A stretch of 31,616 nt of DNA from JBECKS01 sp040235395 (GTDB lineage: Bacteria > Pseudomonadota > Gammaproteobacteria > Pseudomonadales > JBECKS01), in assembly GCA_040235395.1 (NCBI GenBank), contig JBECKS010000133.1:1-31616 (forward strand), written 5' to 3'. Shown here piece by piece: positions 23,093 through 31,616 of this stretch. The first letter of the stretch is position 1, and every line of letters begins with the position of its first letter. The position numbers were made by a program, and so were the translations under genes. A model generated the notes under the pieces. That model did not search any database and was not told the origin of the DNA. It saw nothing but the letters and a program-made list of their open reading frames with translations.

Positions 23093-24370
23093 TTATTTTT
23101 TAAGGATGAGCGTCTTGCCGCCCATATAACTTTGCAAGACCTCAGGAATACGAATGCTGCCATCGGCATTCTGATAATTTTCCATCACAGCGACTAAAGT
23201 TCTGCCAACTGCTAAACCAGAACCATTCAAGGTATGAACAAGCTCTGGTTTCTTTTCATCAGGTTTGCGCCAACGAATCATGCTTCTTCGTGCCTGAAAA
23301 GCTTCAAAGTTACTGCATGATGAAATTTCACGGTAGGTATTCTGTGCAGGTAACCATACTTCAATGTCGTAGGTTTTTGCAGAAGAGAAACTCAGGTCGC
23401 CACCGCAAAGATTTACCACTCGAAAAGGAAGTTTAAGTGCCTTAAGAATACTTTCGGCACTTTCGAGTAAGCTTTCCAGTTCGTCATAGGAGGTTTCTGC
23501 GGCAACTAGTTTTACCAGTTCTACTTTTTCAAACTGATGCTGACGAATCATGCCGCGTGTATCCCTGCCATAACTACCCGCCTCGCTTCTAAAACAAGGG
23601 CTATAGCAAACAAACTTTTTTGGTAGTTCATTAGCGTCAAGGATTTCATCACGATAGATGTTTGTTACAGGTACTTCAGAGGTTGGAATTAGATAAAAGT
23701 CACGCTCACCGGGTAATTTGAAAAGGTCGGCTTCAAACTTTGGCAGGTTTCCTGTTCCAAACAGACTTTCTGCATTTACCAAAAAAGGGACATTAACTTC
23801 TTCATAACCGGTATCGATGTGTGTTTGAAGCATGAACTGCGCCAGTGCACGATGCAGTGCCGCAATTTCCGAACGCATCACAACAAAACGTGAACCAGAA
23901 ATTTTAGAAGCACGCTCAAAATCCATCTGCCCTGATGCCGCACCAAGATCAACATGATCTTTTACTTCAAAATCAAAAAAAGGAATATCTCCCCAGCGTC
24001 GTATTTCCTGATTATCCTCTTCTGACTTTCCTTCAGGAACTGAGTCATGTGGAAGGTTGGGAATGCCCGCAAGATAGTCATTTAGTTTTTCACTTACCAC
24101 TTCCAGTTTTTCACTGGCTTCTTTTAACTGGTCTCCCAGTTGTGCAACGCTATCAAGAACGGATTGTGCATCCTGACCTTGAGATTTTAAACGGCCGATT
24201 TCTTTTGATTTACTGTTACGTTCACTTTGTAGTTGCTCAGCATTGACCTGCAAGGTCTTGCGTTGTGCTTCAAGATCATTAATTAAAGCAACATCAAGGG
24301 TAAAACCTTTTTTCTGCAACAGAGCAGCAAGGCCTTCAAGATCGCTACGAACGAGTTTTGGATCAAGCAT
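23093..24370 (-). CDS. serS: Seryl-tRNA synthetase
   Basis: Class II synthetase that charges tRNA-Ser, 425 residues. The N-terminal coiled-coil arm (about 25-105, QLQSERNSKSKEIGRLKSQG) grips the long variable arm of tRNA-Ser. The catalytic core shows motif 2 (CFRSEAGSYGRDTRGMIRQH) and motif 3 (LNGSGLAVGRTLVAVMEN), with the serine-binding FYLIPTSEVPVTN. Its substrate includes the tRNA-Ser at 7987-8074. It lies 24 bp after crcB. Confidence 0.98.
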   Translation of the reverse strand: MLDPKLVRSDLEGLAALLQKKGFTLDVALINDLEAQRKTLQVNAEQLQSERNSKSKEIGRLKSQGQDAQSVLDSVAQLGDQLKEASEKLEVVSEKLNDYLAGIPNLPHDSVPEGKSEEDNQEIRRWGDIPFFDFEVKDHVDLGAASGQMDFERASKISGSRFVVMRSEIAALHRALAQFMLQTHIDTGYEEVNVPFLVNAESLFGTGNLPKFEADLFKLPGERDFYLIPTSEVPVTNIYRDEILDANELPKKFVCYSPCFRSEAGSYGRDTRGMIRQHQFEKVELVKLVAAETSYDELESLLESAESILKALKLPFRVVNLCGGDLSFSSAKTYDIEVWLPAQNTYREISSCSNFEAFQARRSMIRWRKPDEKKPELVHTLNGSGLAVGRTLVAVMENYQNADGSIRIPEVLQSYMGGKTLILKK

Positions 24371-24394
24371 GGATTAAACCTTATTTAAAAAATG

Positions 24395-24775
24395 TTATTC
24401 AAAAAAGAAACGGGAAAGGAAATAGGCTGCATAAAGACCCGACAGAGAGAGCAAGACATTGGCGATAAAATAACTGCTAACAAATACCCACTGCCCTTTC
24501 TGAATAAGCTCTAGCAGTTCATAGGTAAAGGTTGAGAAAGTAGTAAAGGCCCCAAGGAAACCTACCATTAACATCAGTCTCGCCTGTTCACCAAGATAAG
24601 CGCGATCACTGATAAAAAATAGCGCAACCCCAAACAGGCTTGAGCCTATGACGTTAACAATTAAGGTGGCGAGTGGAAAATTGGAATCTGCCACTTTAGG
24701 TGTTGCCCATAATGCAACCTGATAACGGGCGATGGCTCCAAGTGAGCCGCCTAGTGCAACGATTAAATAGTTCAT
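24395..24775 (-). CDS. crcB: Fluoride channel CrcB/Fluc
   Basis: Small inner-membrane protein of 126 residues that forms a dual-topology dimeric fluoride channel. Four membrane helices are visible, with ALGGSLGAIARYQVALW at the N-terminus, LIVNVIGSSLFGVALFF in the second helix and GFLGAFTTFSTFTYE, which holds the conserved Thr/Ser-Thr-Phe elements of the ion path. No fluoride riboswitch is visible in the 34 bp between rarA and crcB, so it is likely expressed as part of the ftsK-to-cysG block. Confidence 0.96.
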   Translation of the reverse strand: MNYLIVALGGSLGAIARYQVALWATPKVADSNFPLATLIVNVIGSSLFGVALFFISDRAYLGEQARLMLMVGFLGAFTTFSTFTYELLELIQKGQWVFVSSYFIANVLLSLSGLYAAYFLSRFFFE

Positions 24776-24809
24776 AAAGAAAAAGTGTGTGGTTTCTGGG
24801 AAAAAGCCC

Positions 24810-26159
24810 TTACTTGAAGCGCTTCCATTTGCTCTGTTCGTTCAGCTTTCGATAATAAAGTAATTTCTCTTTAATTTTAACTTCCAGACCTCTTTCCACG
24901 GGAAAATAGCACTGAAAATCACTGGCTTCTTCAGGCATGTAATTTTCGCCCGCAATGAAGCCAGATTCATCATCATGTGCGTAACGGTAATCCTCACCAT
25001 AATCCATATCTTTCAGAAGTTGTGTGGGCGCATTCCGAAGATGCATGGGAACACCAAAGCTCTGGTTTTCTCTAACAAAACTAAATGCCTGTTTACTTGC
25101 CATATAAACGGCGTTGCTTTTTGGCGCGCAAGCTAAATACACAATGGCTTGAGCAATAGCGAGCTCACCTTCCGGGCTACCAAGTCTTTCGTAGGTATTC
25201 CAGGCATCAAGACAGATACTTAAGGCCCTTGGGTCGGCGTTGCCTATATCTTCGCTTGCCATTCTCAAGACCCTTCTCGCCAGATAAAGCGGATCGCAAC
25301 CGCCATCAATCATGCGAGCAAACCAGTAAAGCGAGGCATCGGGTGATGAACCCCTCACGGCTTTATGCAAGGCAGAAATCTGTTCGTAAAACAGGTCACC
25401 GCCTTTATCAAAACGACGGCTTGAACCTGTCAGTAAAGCAGATAGAAATTCATCATCCAGAACAGTTTCCTTGCCTTCAGTTTGCTGTGCTGAAATGAGT
25501 TCGCAGGCAAGTTGTAGTAGGTTCAAGGCGCGTCTTGCATCACCATCTGAAAAGTCAGCAAGTTTTTTTAGTGTGTCATCATTAAAGGAATTTCTGAATG
25601 CTGAGATTTCTTCATCCTGCTGTAATGCCTGCTTGAGTATTTCCTGAAGTTTTTCGCTAGAAAGCGAATTCAGTACAAAGACCCTTGCTCTTGATAACAG
25701 TGCACCGTTCAATTCAAAGGATGGATTTTCTGTGGTTGCACCGATAAAGATAACCGTGCCGTCTTCAACATGTGGCAAGAAAGCATCCTGTTGGCTTTTG
25801 TTAAAACGATGCACTTCATCGATGAAAAGAATGGTGTCTCGCCCTGCCTGCTTTTGATGGCGGGCTTCATCAATGGCTTGTCTGATTTCCTTAACACCCG
25901 ACAACACTGCAGAAAGCGAAATGAAGTGGGCATTCAGGTAGCGACTGACGAGTAAAGCTAAGGTAGTTTTTCCAACGCCAGGAGGACCCCAAAAAATAAC
26001 AGAATGGAAGCGGCCTGCTTCCAGCATGCTTCTGAGAGGTTTTCCCTGAGCCAGTAAATGTTCCTGTCCATGAAACTCATCTATATGCTGAGGACGCACA
26101 CGGTCTGCCAAAGGTCGATAACCTTTTCTTTCCTGATTAGCGAAGAGGTCTTCAGTCAT
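24810..26159 (-). CDS. rarA: Replication-associated recombination protein RarA (MgsA)
   Basis: AAA+ ATPase of 449 residues, related to clamp loaders and to eukaryotic WRNIP1, that acts at stalled replication forks and interacts with SSB. Seen are Walker A WGPPGVGKTTLA (58-69), Walker B FIDEVHRFNKSQQDAFLPHV, the sensor-1 stretch FIGATTENPSFELN with the arginine finger LLSRARVF, and the tetramerisation C-terminal domain with YWFARMIDGGCDPLYLARR and LACAPKSNAVY. It lies between lolA (48 bp upstream) and crcB (34 bp downstream), a common gammaproteobacterial order. Confidence 0.97.
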   Translation of the reverse strand: MTEDLFANQERKGYRPLADRVRPQHIDEFHGQEHLLAQGKPLRSMLEAGRFHSVIFWGPPGVGKTTLALLVSRYLNAHFISLSAVLSGVKEIRQAIDEARHQKQAGRDTILFIDEVHRFNKSQQDAFLPHVEDGTVIFIGATTENPSFELNGALLSRARVFVLNSLSSEKLQEILKQALQQDEEISAFRNSFNDDTLKKLADFSDGDARRALNLLQLACELISAQQTEGKETVLDDEFLSALLTGSSRRFDKGGDLFYEQISALHKAVRGSSPDASLYWFARMIDGGCDPLYLARRVLRMASEDIGNADPRALSICLDAWNTYERLGSPEGELAIAQAIVYLACAPKSNAVYMASKQAFSFVRENQSFGVPMHLRNAPTQLLKDMDYGEDYRYAHDDESGFIAGENYMPEEASDFQCYFPVERGLEVKIKEKLLYYRKLNEQSKWKRFK

Positions 26160-26207
26160 GAGCGTATATGCTTAAAAAGAATTTAAGGAGGCTATGGGCT
26201 TTTACAT

Positions 26208-26837
26208 TCACTCACTTTCATCTACGACATCATAGCTAGATGGAAACTCTGCTTTAAAAACACTGAGTTGCTTAAGTGGTGTTATGTTATTAAAACTAAT
26301 TCGAACCTTCTTGCCGCTAGCTTCATCGATTTCAATATGCGTGATTTGTGATTGCTTGAAAGTAAGCCGTATAAAAGGAAAAGCACTGTATTGGTCTTTC
26401 TGTTTTAAGTGAAAGACATTTTTCTGCTGATTTTCTATATCAAAATGCTCGAGGGCTTTATCTGCATCATCGAGTAAAAGCACTAGTGGCGAACTTTTTA
26501 AATGATCTTCAAGACGACTGATGCTGACCTGCTCAAGATCATTGTCAATAATCCAGAGTTTTTTGCCGTCAGATATAACGCTTGTTGATTCTGGAGAGTT
26601 TTTGTCATTACGGAAGGCTTTATTGGCACCAAGAAAAAAATGGCCTTCCGATATTTCGTAAATTTCATCATTAGCTTGATAAATAGCCTGCACATAATCA
26701 CTCTGAAAGTTTTTCTGTGCTTTCAAGAGTTTAGTTAATGTATTGTTTTCTGTTTCTGAGGCATGAAGCGAAAAAGGAAAAAAAGTAAAACTAAGTACAA
26801 GTGCAAGGAAAACAGGCTTAAGCGTTGGAAATGTCAT
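26208..26837 (-). CDS. lolA: Outer-membrane lipoprotein carrier protein LolA
   Basis: Periplasmic chaperone that carries lipoproteins from LolCDE to LolB. The 209 residues begin with a signal peptide (hydrophobic VFLALVLSFTFFPFSLHA, cleavage probably after the HA near residue 26). The mature part matches LolA: KNFQSDYVQAIYQAN, SEGHFFLGANKAFR, DGKKLWIIDNDLEQVSI and ITHIEIDEASGKKVRISFNN. Its start overlaps the ftsK stop by one base (TAATG). The protein is well diverged from E. coli LolA but the ftsK-lolA-rarA order supports the call. Confidence 0.93.
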   Translation of the reverse strand: MTFPTLKPVFLALVLSFTFFPFSLHASETENNTLTKLLKAQKNFQSDYVQAIYQANDEIYEISEGHFFLGANKAFRNDKNSPESTSVISDGKKLWIIDNDLEQVSISRLEDHLKSSPLVLLLDDADKALEHFDIENQQKNVFHLKQKDQYSAFPFIRLTFKQSQITHIEIDEASGKKVRISFNNITPLKQLSVFKAEFPSSYDVVDESE

Positions 26838-29194
26838 TAGTCTTGCCCTAGCGATGGCGCAAGCACTTCACGGCTTCCATTGGATTGCATTTCAGATACA
26901 ACCCCTGCTGCTTCCATGGCTTCAACAAGGCGAGCAGCACGGTTATAACCGATACGGAATTTTCTTTGAACAGAAGAGATGGAAACCCTTCTGGTTTCTA
27001 CAACAAAAGCAACTGCCTGATCGTAAAGCGCATCGGATTCTGGATCGTCGCTGTCTTCTGTTAAGCCCGTGAGCATGGCAACTTCTCCGCTGCCCTGTGC
27101 ACCATCAAGGACATCTTCAAGATAATTGGGTTCGCCTCTTGCTCTCCAGTCATCACACACGCGATGCACTTCTTCATCAGAAACAAAAGCACCATGAACC
27201 CGTTCAGGTAATCCTGTGCCTGGCGCAAGATAAAGCATGTCACCATGACCCAGTAATTGTTCCGCACCGCCTTGATCAAGAATAGTTCGAGAATCAATTT
27301 TGGAGCTCACTTGAAATGCAATACGTGAAGGAACGTTTGCTTTAATTAAGCCTGTGATGACATCAACCGAAGGTCTTTGGGTAGCAAGTATCAAATGAAT
27401 TCCGGCAGCTCTTGCTTTCTGTGCGATTCGTGCAATCAGGTCTTCAACTTTCTTGCCAACAATCATCATCATGTCAGCAAATTCATCAATCACCACCACA
27501 ATAAGCGGAAGCTTGTCTAAATCTGGCGCTTCAGCGTCTTCATCGTAGCCATTATTTACCCAGAGAGGATCTTTCATTGGTTCGCCGGCATCAATGGCAT
27601 CCTTAACCTTCTTGTTAAATCCGCTCAGGTTTCTTACACCAACTGCAGCCATTAACTTATAACGCCTTTCCATTTCCGCAACCGACCAGCGTAATGCGTT
27701 GGCAGCATCTTTCATGTCGGTCACAACAGGTGTCAGCAAGTGTGGAATGCCGTCGTAGACAGCTAGCTCAAGCATTTTAGGGTCGATAAGGATGAGCCTT
27801 AATTCTTCAGGTCCTGATTTAAATAACATGCTTAGTAGCATGGCATTTACACCAACGGATTTACCTGAACCAGTTGTTCCAGCTACTAGCAGGTGAGGCA
27901 TTTTTGCAAGGTCAGCTACCACAGGCTGACCACTGATATCCTTACCTAAAGCAAGCGTTGCATTTGAGCGGGATTCATCAAAAACCGTTGAGCTTACAAT
28001 CTCGCTGAACTTGATCATTTCCCTGTGCTCATTGGGAATCTCAATTCCTACCACTGTTTTTCCAGGAATCACTTCAACTACGCGTACTGAAATCACCGCC
28101 AGTGAACGTGCAATATCCTTGGCAAGGTTGGTGATGCGACTTACCTTTACACCCGGCGCAGGTTGAATTTCAAAACGGGTAACCACAGGCCCAGGTTGAA
28201 CTTCAGTTACTTCTGCTTCAATTCCAAAGTCCTTGAGTTTTATCTCAAGCAAGCGAGACATACCTTCAAGTGCTTCTGAGGAATAGCCTCTACGCTCTGA
28301 ATCCAGTTTTTCATCAAGTAAGGTGAACTCAGGCAACTCGCCAGAAGGAAGTGTGAAAAGACTTTTCTGTTTTTCTTTCTGAACACGTTTGCTTTCAGGC
28401 GCTTTTGGTTTAGGTGGTGCAATGGTGGGTGCTTTTTTCTGGGCAATGGCTTTCTGCCCTACTTCAAAAATCTTTTCACGTTCTTTCTGTTTTTCAAGAA
28501 TATCTTTTCTTTCCTGCTGTTGACGTTTCTTTCTTTCCAGAAGAAGTATGATTCTGTCGTATAGCTTTATTGCATTTGCACCGACGTATTCGGCAATGTT
28601 GAACCAGGATAGATTGCCCGCAAAACTGACGAAAACCAGCAGCAAGGCGAAAAGAATCAGGCTGGCACCAAGAACGTTGAAGCTGGAAACGCTAAATCGT
28701 GCGACTTCCATGCCGAGAATGCCACCAGCACTCGAGGGTAGCTGTGTGGTATCAAGAAAGTGAATGGATAATAAACCACAGGCACAGACAAAAACGAAGA
28801 ACCATGAAAAGAAGCGCGTGCTAATTAATAGATAATCTGGTTCGCCAAGAATCTCTTCTTTCCTGAATGTCCGATAAGCCTGTAACAGCAGTAGTAAGGG
28901 GAAAATAAACGCCATAAAACCGATGAGATTGAAGAAAACGTCGGCTAGCCATGCGCCAGCTCTTCCAGCTGAGTTATGAATGCTTTCGCCTTTTCCTGTG
29001 TAGGTCCAGCCCGGGTCATTCAGGTTAAAACTTGTTAAAGCCAACAGAAGATAGCTAGCGATAAGCACTAAGGTGATGACCAGACCTTCTTTGATAATAA
29101 ATTCGCGAATGCCTATGTTGAGTGAGCTTTCGTCAGACGATGCGCTATCCCTGCTCTTTTTTCTGCTTGTGTTACTGTCGACTTTGCTACTCAC
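26837..29194 (-). CDS. ftsK: DNA translocase FtsK
   Basis: Septal DNA pump that clears the chromosome terminus and activates XerCD at dif. In 785 residues: an N-terminal domain with four to five membrane helices (about 36-195), a short charged linker (about 218-280, rich in Lys, Gln and Pro), the alpha/beta motor with Walker A GTTGSGKSV (439-447) and Walker B LIVVVIDEFADMMM, and the C-terminal winged-helix gamma domain (VQRKFRIGYNRAARLVEAME) that reads KOPS. The linker is much shorter than in E. coli (total 1329) and like that of Pseudomonas-type proteins. The start is GTG. A LexA operator lies about 100 bp upstream. Confidence 0.98.
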   Translation of the reverse strand: MSSKVDSNTSRKKSRDSASSDESSLNIGIREFIIKEGLVITLVLIASYLLLALTSFNLNDPGWTYTGKGESIHNSAGRAGAWLADVFFNLIGFMAFIFPLLLLLQAYRTFRKEEILGEPDYLLISTRFFSWFFVFVCACGLLSIHFLDTTQLPSSAGGILGMEVARFSVSSFNVLGASLILFALLLVFVSFAGNLSWFNIAEYVGANAIKLYDRIILLLERKKRQQQERKDILEKQKEREKIFEVGQKAIAQKKAPTIAPPKPKAPESKRVQKEKQKSLFTLPSGELPEFTLLDEKLDSERRGYSSEALEGMSRLLEIKLKDFGIEAEVTEVQPGPVVTRFEIQPAPGVKVSRITNLAKDIARSLAVISVRVVEVIPGKTVVGIEIPNEHREMIKFSEIVSSTVFDESRSNATLALGKDISGQPVVADLAKMPHLLVAGTTGSGKSVGVNAMLLSMLFKSGPEELRLILIDPKMLELAVYDGIPHLLTPVVTDMKDAANALRWSVAEMERRYKLMAAVGVRNLSGFNKKVKDAIDAGEPMKDPLWVNNGYDEDAEAPDLDKLPLIVVVIDEFADMMMIVGKKVEDLIARIAQKARAAGIHLILATQRPSVDVITGLIKANVPSRIAFQVSSKIDSRTILDQGGAEQLLGHGDMLYLAPGTGLPERVHGAFVSDEEVHRVCDDWRARGEPNYLEDVLDGAQGSGEVAMLTGLTEDSDDPESDALYDQAVAFVVETRRVSISSVQRKFRIGYNRAARLVEAMEAAGVVSEMQSNGSREVLAPSLGQD

Positions 29195-29283
29195 TGATGG
29201 CTCTCGATTTTGATTAAGTGATAAGCCTTAGCTGGCATTTATCCTAACTGCCGCAGGACAGGCTTTCATTGAGTTAAAGGGTG

Positions 29284-29312
29284 ATGATACTGTAAAAATA
29301 GACAGCTTAAAA
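29284..29312 (-). promoter_or_regulatory. Candidate ftsK promoter with LexA operator in its spacer
   Basis: The plus strand at 29290-29305 reads CTGT-AAAAATAG-ACAG, a perfect LexA core (CTGT-N8-ACAG). On the minus strand it falls between TTTTAA (29312-29307), a weak -35, and TATCAT (29289-29284), a good -10 at 17 bp spacing. It is about 100 bp before the ftsK GTG. E. coli ftsK is also SOS-inducible (dinH), which fits. The same site is over 130 bp from trxB and upstream of that gene's likely -10. Confidence 0.7.
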
Positions 29313-29375
29313 CGTCCGTAATTTTCAAATATTCCTTGGGTAGAAATTTTTGCTTAATTACCTTGCCTTAAGCTA

Positions 29376-29381
29376 TATAAT
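29376..29381 (+). promoter_or_regulatory. Likely -10 element of trxB
   Basis: A perfect TATAAT, followed by GCGAAGCTC, lies 55 bp before the trxB start codon. No good -35 is seen at 16-18 bp; TTGCTT occurs at 20 bp, which is too far to be ideal. Initiation near 29388 would give a leader of about 50 bases. Confidence 0.5.
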
Positions 29382-29436
29382 GCGAAGCTCTTCCTGATTC
29401 CTTTGGTTTAGCTTCCTAATTTAAAAGTGAGATTTT

Positions 29437-30381
29437 ATGAGTACACATCATCAGTTAATCATTCTTGGTTCTGGTCCTGCAGGTTATACCGCGAGTATTT
29501 ATGCAGCCCGCGCGAACCTTAACCCTGTTGTTATTGCAGGCATTGAGCCAGGTGGTCAGTTAACCACAACAACGGAAGTTGATAACTGGCCCGGTGGGCA
29601 TGAGGGTTTGCAAGGCCCTGAGTTGATGACGAATATGCAAAATCATTCCGAGCGCTTTGATACTAAAGTCATTTACGACAACATCAATGAAACGGATTTA
29701 TCAAAACGTCCTTTTACTTTAAAAGGTGATCTTGAAACCTATACCTGTGATGCATTAATCATTGCTACGGGTGCAAGTGCGAAATACCTTGGATTACCAT
29801 CCGAAGAAGCTTTCAAGGGAAAAGGTGTCAGTGCCTGCGCCACTTGTGATGGCTTTTTCTACAGAAATAAAAAAGTTGCCGTGATTGGTGGTGGCAATAC
29901 TGCCGTTGAAGAGGCGCTTTATCTTTCCAACATTGCTTCAGAAGTATTTGTGGTTCATAGAAGAGATAGTTTCCGTTCAGAGAAAATCCTGTCTGATCGT
30001 TTAGTGGAAAAAAGCAAAAATGGTAATGTAACTTTTGTATTGAAAAACACGCTTGATGAAGTTCTTGGTGATGATTCGGGTGTGACAGGCATTCGTGTTA
30101 GAAGCGTTGAGAATGACCAGACTCAGGATATTGCTTTGGATGGTGTTTTCATTGCTATTGGTCATTCGCCTAATACAGGCATCTTTGATGGTCAGCTCGA
30201 CATGAATAATGGCTATATCAAGATTAAATCAGGTCTTCAGGGAGGTGCCACCGCTACTAGCGTTGAAGGTGTCTTTGCTGCAGGCGACGTTAGCGACCAA
30301 ATCTATCGCCAAGCCATCACGTCTGCTGGTTTTGGTTGTATGGCTGCACTGGATGCAGAGAAGTACCTCGATGAGCAATAG
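29437..30381 (+). CDS. trxB: Thioredoxin reductase
   Basis: Low-molecular-weight FAD flavoprotein that reduces thioredoxin with NADPH, 314 residues. Seen are the FAD-binding ILGSGPAGYTASIYAARA (9-26), the redox-active CATC (C134, C137) in VSACATCDGFFY, the NADPH-binding VIGGGNTAVEEALYLS (149-164), and the C-terminal FAD motif GVFAAGDVSDQIYRQAITSAG. It is divergent to ftsK with 242 bp between them and begins an apparent trxB-aat-bpt operon (15 bp gap to aat). Confidence 0.98.
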   Translation: MSTHHQLIILGSGPAGYTASIYAARANLNPVVIAGIEPGGQLTTTTEVDNWPGGHEGLQGPELMTNMQNHSERFDTKVIYDNINETDLSKRPFTLKGDLETYTCDALIIATGASAKYLGLPSEEAFKGKGVSACATCDGFFYRNKKVAVIGGGNTAVEEALYLSNIASEVFVVHRRDSFRSEKILSDRLVEKSKNGNVTFVLKNTLDEVLGDDSGVTGIRVRSVENDQTQDIALDGVFIAIGHSPNTGIFDGQLDMNNGYIKIKSGLQGGATATSVEGVFAAGDVSDQIYRQAITSAGFGCMAALDAEKYLDEQ

Positions 30382-30396
30382 ATAGGATGCTGCACC

Positions 30397-31164
30397 GTGG
30401 GGATTCAATGGCTCTATGAGGATTCTCTGGACTTTCCAGATGTCCACACTGCCCTGATTGACCCTCCTGGTCTTCTTGCTGCGGGTGGTGATTTATCTCC
30501 TGCTCGCCTTCTTAATGCTTACCAGCATGGTATTTTCCCCTGGTATGAGGAATTTCTCGAAAACGGAGAGAAATCGCCCATTTTGTGGTGGTCGCCTGAT
30601 CCCCGTAGTGTGCTTTTTACTGACAACTTACGACTTACTCGAAGCTTGAAAAAGCGCATTCGCAATGGGGGTTTTGAATTAGCTTGTAACCAGGGTTTCA
30701 GGGAAACTATTACAGCTTGCTCAGAAGCCAGAGCATATTCACAAGGAACATGGTTAAACCCGGCAATGATAGAGGCTTATTGTGAACTCCATGAGCTGGG
30801 ATATGCCCAATCTATTGAATGCTGGAAGGATGGTGAACTGGTAGGCGGTTTATACGGCCTTGCAATCGGCAAGATGTTTTATGGGGAATCGATGTTCAGT
30901 CGCGAAAAAGATGCATCAAAGATAGCTCTAACCTACCTCTGTTGCCTCTTGTATGAGCAAGAAACTGACTTGATTGACTGTCAGGTAGCCAATCCTCATC
31001 TTGAAAGCATGGGTGCAAGGGACATCAGTCTCGACGAATTTCTCAATAGAAGCCAAACGCTTTGTGCCGAAGAAGCATTGCAATTTCCCGATGAAAAAAT
31101 TGATGCTGCGCTCATTGAAAACTATCCTTTAGTTAACGCATTAAATTCAAAGGCAAGCCCCTAA
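30397..31164 (+). CDS. aat: Leucyl/phenylalanyl-tRNA-protein transferase
   Basis: Adds Leu or Phe to proteins with N-terminal Lys or Arg, marking them for ClpAP through the N-degron pathway. The 255 residues show the family pattern: GLLAAGGDLSPARLLNAYQH, GIFPW, WWSPDPRSVLF, QGTWLNPAMIEAYCELHELG and GGLYGLAIGKMFYGESMFS. The start is GTG at 30397 with an AGGA ribosome site upstream; this gives the normal N-terminus (WLYEDSLDFPDVHTAL). The next gene encodes a transferase of the same pathway, so the pair likely works together. Confidence 0.97.
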   Translation: MGIQWLYEDSLDFPDVHTALIDPPGLLAAGGDLSPARLLNAYQHGIFPWYEEFLENGEKSPILWWSPDPRSVLFTDNLRLTRSLKKRIRNGGFELACNQGFRETITACSEARAYSQGTWLNPAMIEAYCELHELGYAQSIECWKDGELVGGLYGLAIGKMFYGESMFSREKDASKIALTYLCCLLYEQETDLIDCQVANPHLESMGARDISLDEFLNRSQTLCAEEALQFPDEKIDAALIENYPLVNALNSKASP

Positions 31165-31191
31165 GCAGGTTTATTTTGGCAGGATTTATTC

Positions 31192-31616
31192 ATGGTTAGT
31201 AATCCACGCATAAAATTCTATTTAACGCCCGCACATGACTGTAGTTATTTTAAACAGCGTCAGGCGACAACGCTTTTTGTGGATCCAAGAATGCCCTTGG
31301 AGACCGATCAGTTTGCCATGTTGACTGAAAATGGTTTCAGACGCAGTGGAGACTATATCTATCGTCCTCATTGTGAGAGCTGTGTCGCTTGCCAATCCCT
31401 GAGAATACCCGTAAGCAGATTTCAAGCATCTCGTAGTCAGAAGCGAGTCTGGAAACGAAATGCATCTATAGAAGGTAAAATCATTGAGCCGTGTTTTACG
31501 GAAGAGTTTTATTCCCTATACAAGAAATACATTGATACCCGCCATAGTGATGGTGATATGTATCCGGCCAGCGAAGCTCAGTTCCGCTCTTTTCTTCTTG
31601 TTCCTGTGGATACCTG
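31192..31616 (+). CDS. bpt: Aspartate/glutamate leucyltransferase Bpt (3' end cut off)
   Basis: Bacterial homologue of arginyl-tRNA-protein transferase (Ate1/Bpt) that adds Leu to N-terminal Asp or Glu for ClpAP degradation. The frame runs off the right edge after 141 codons; full proteins are about 235 residues. The visible part holds the N-terminal domain with CSYFKQRQATTLFVDP, then NGFRRSGDYIYRPHCESC and CVACQSLRIPVSRF with the conserved cysteines, and the start of the C-terminal domain (YIDTRHSDGDMYPAS). The ATG at 31192 has an AGGA ribosome site and lies 27 bp after aat. Confidence 0.95.
   Translation, partial: MVSNPRIKFYLTPAHDCSYFKQRQATTLFVDPRMPLETDQFAMLTENGFRRSGDYIYRPHCESCVACQSLRIPVSRFQASRSQKRVWKRNASIEGKIIEPCFTEEFYSLYKKYIDTRHSDGDMYPASEAQFRSFLLVPVDT

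Noticed and set aside
24776..24809. Fluoride riboswitch before crcB
   Set aside because: The gap to rarA is only 34 bp and no riboswitch-like sequence is visible.

Overview
The window is a piece of gammaproteobacterial chromosome with moderate to low GC (by-eye estimate). Gene content and order (rnd-ycgL-ycgN, dnaX-ybaB-recR next to the SRP RNA, ftsK-lolA-rarA-crcB-serS-cysG, trxB-aat-bpt) are typical of Gammaproteobacteria around Oceanospirillales/Pseudomonadales. Ectoine genes beside a sodium-coupled transporter point to a marine or halotolerant organism. I cannot name a genus from the sequence alone.

Layout. At 1-3000 (+) is the end of an ectoine operon: ectB cut at its 5' end, ectC, and a sodium:solute symporter. 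At 2978-7503 (-) is a run of housekeeping genes in two tight groups, dnaX-ybaB-recR and rnd-ycgL-ycgN, with the SRP RNA gene just upstream of dnaX. At 7652-8511 there is no protein gene. This stretch holds one intact tRNA-Ser(GGA) surrounded by broken pieces of the same tRNA and several strong palindromes. An endonuclease V homologue that has lost most catalytic residues follows (8512-9204, +). At 9215-12460 (-) are a histidine phosphatase family gene, an ABC exporter of the YadG/YadH type and queF. A tRNA-Glu with a clear promoter and terminator lies at 12513-12695.

At 12785-21546 (-) is a type II secretion operon gspE-F-G-H-I-J-K-L-M with a glutathione peroxidase gene at its end; gspC and gspD are not here. 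At 21675-29194 (-) are ftsK, lolA, rarA, crcB, serS and cysG, densely packed. Upstream of ftsK is a perfect LexA core operator lying in the spacer of a plausible promoter. Divergently, trxB, aat and the start of bpt run off the right edge (+).

Most of the window is core metabolism, DNA maintenance, protein export and N-end-rule tagging. The parts that repay a second look are the tRNA-Ser/hairpin mosaic, the intact but apparently catalytically dead EndoV-like protein beside it, an A10-G slippage site in dnaX that would give a short gamma form after one extra codon, and the LexA box at ftsK. I saw no CRISPR array, insertion sequence or prophage gene.
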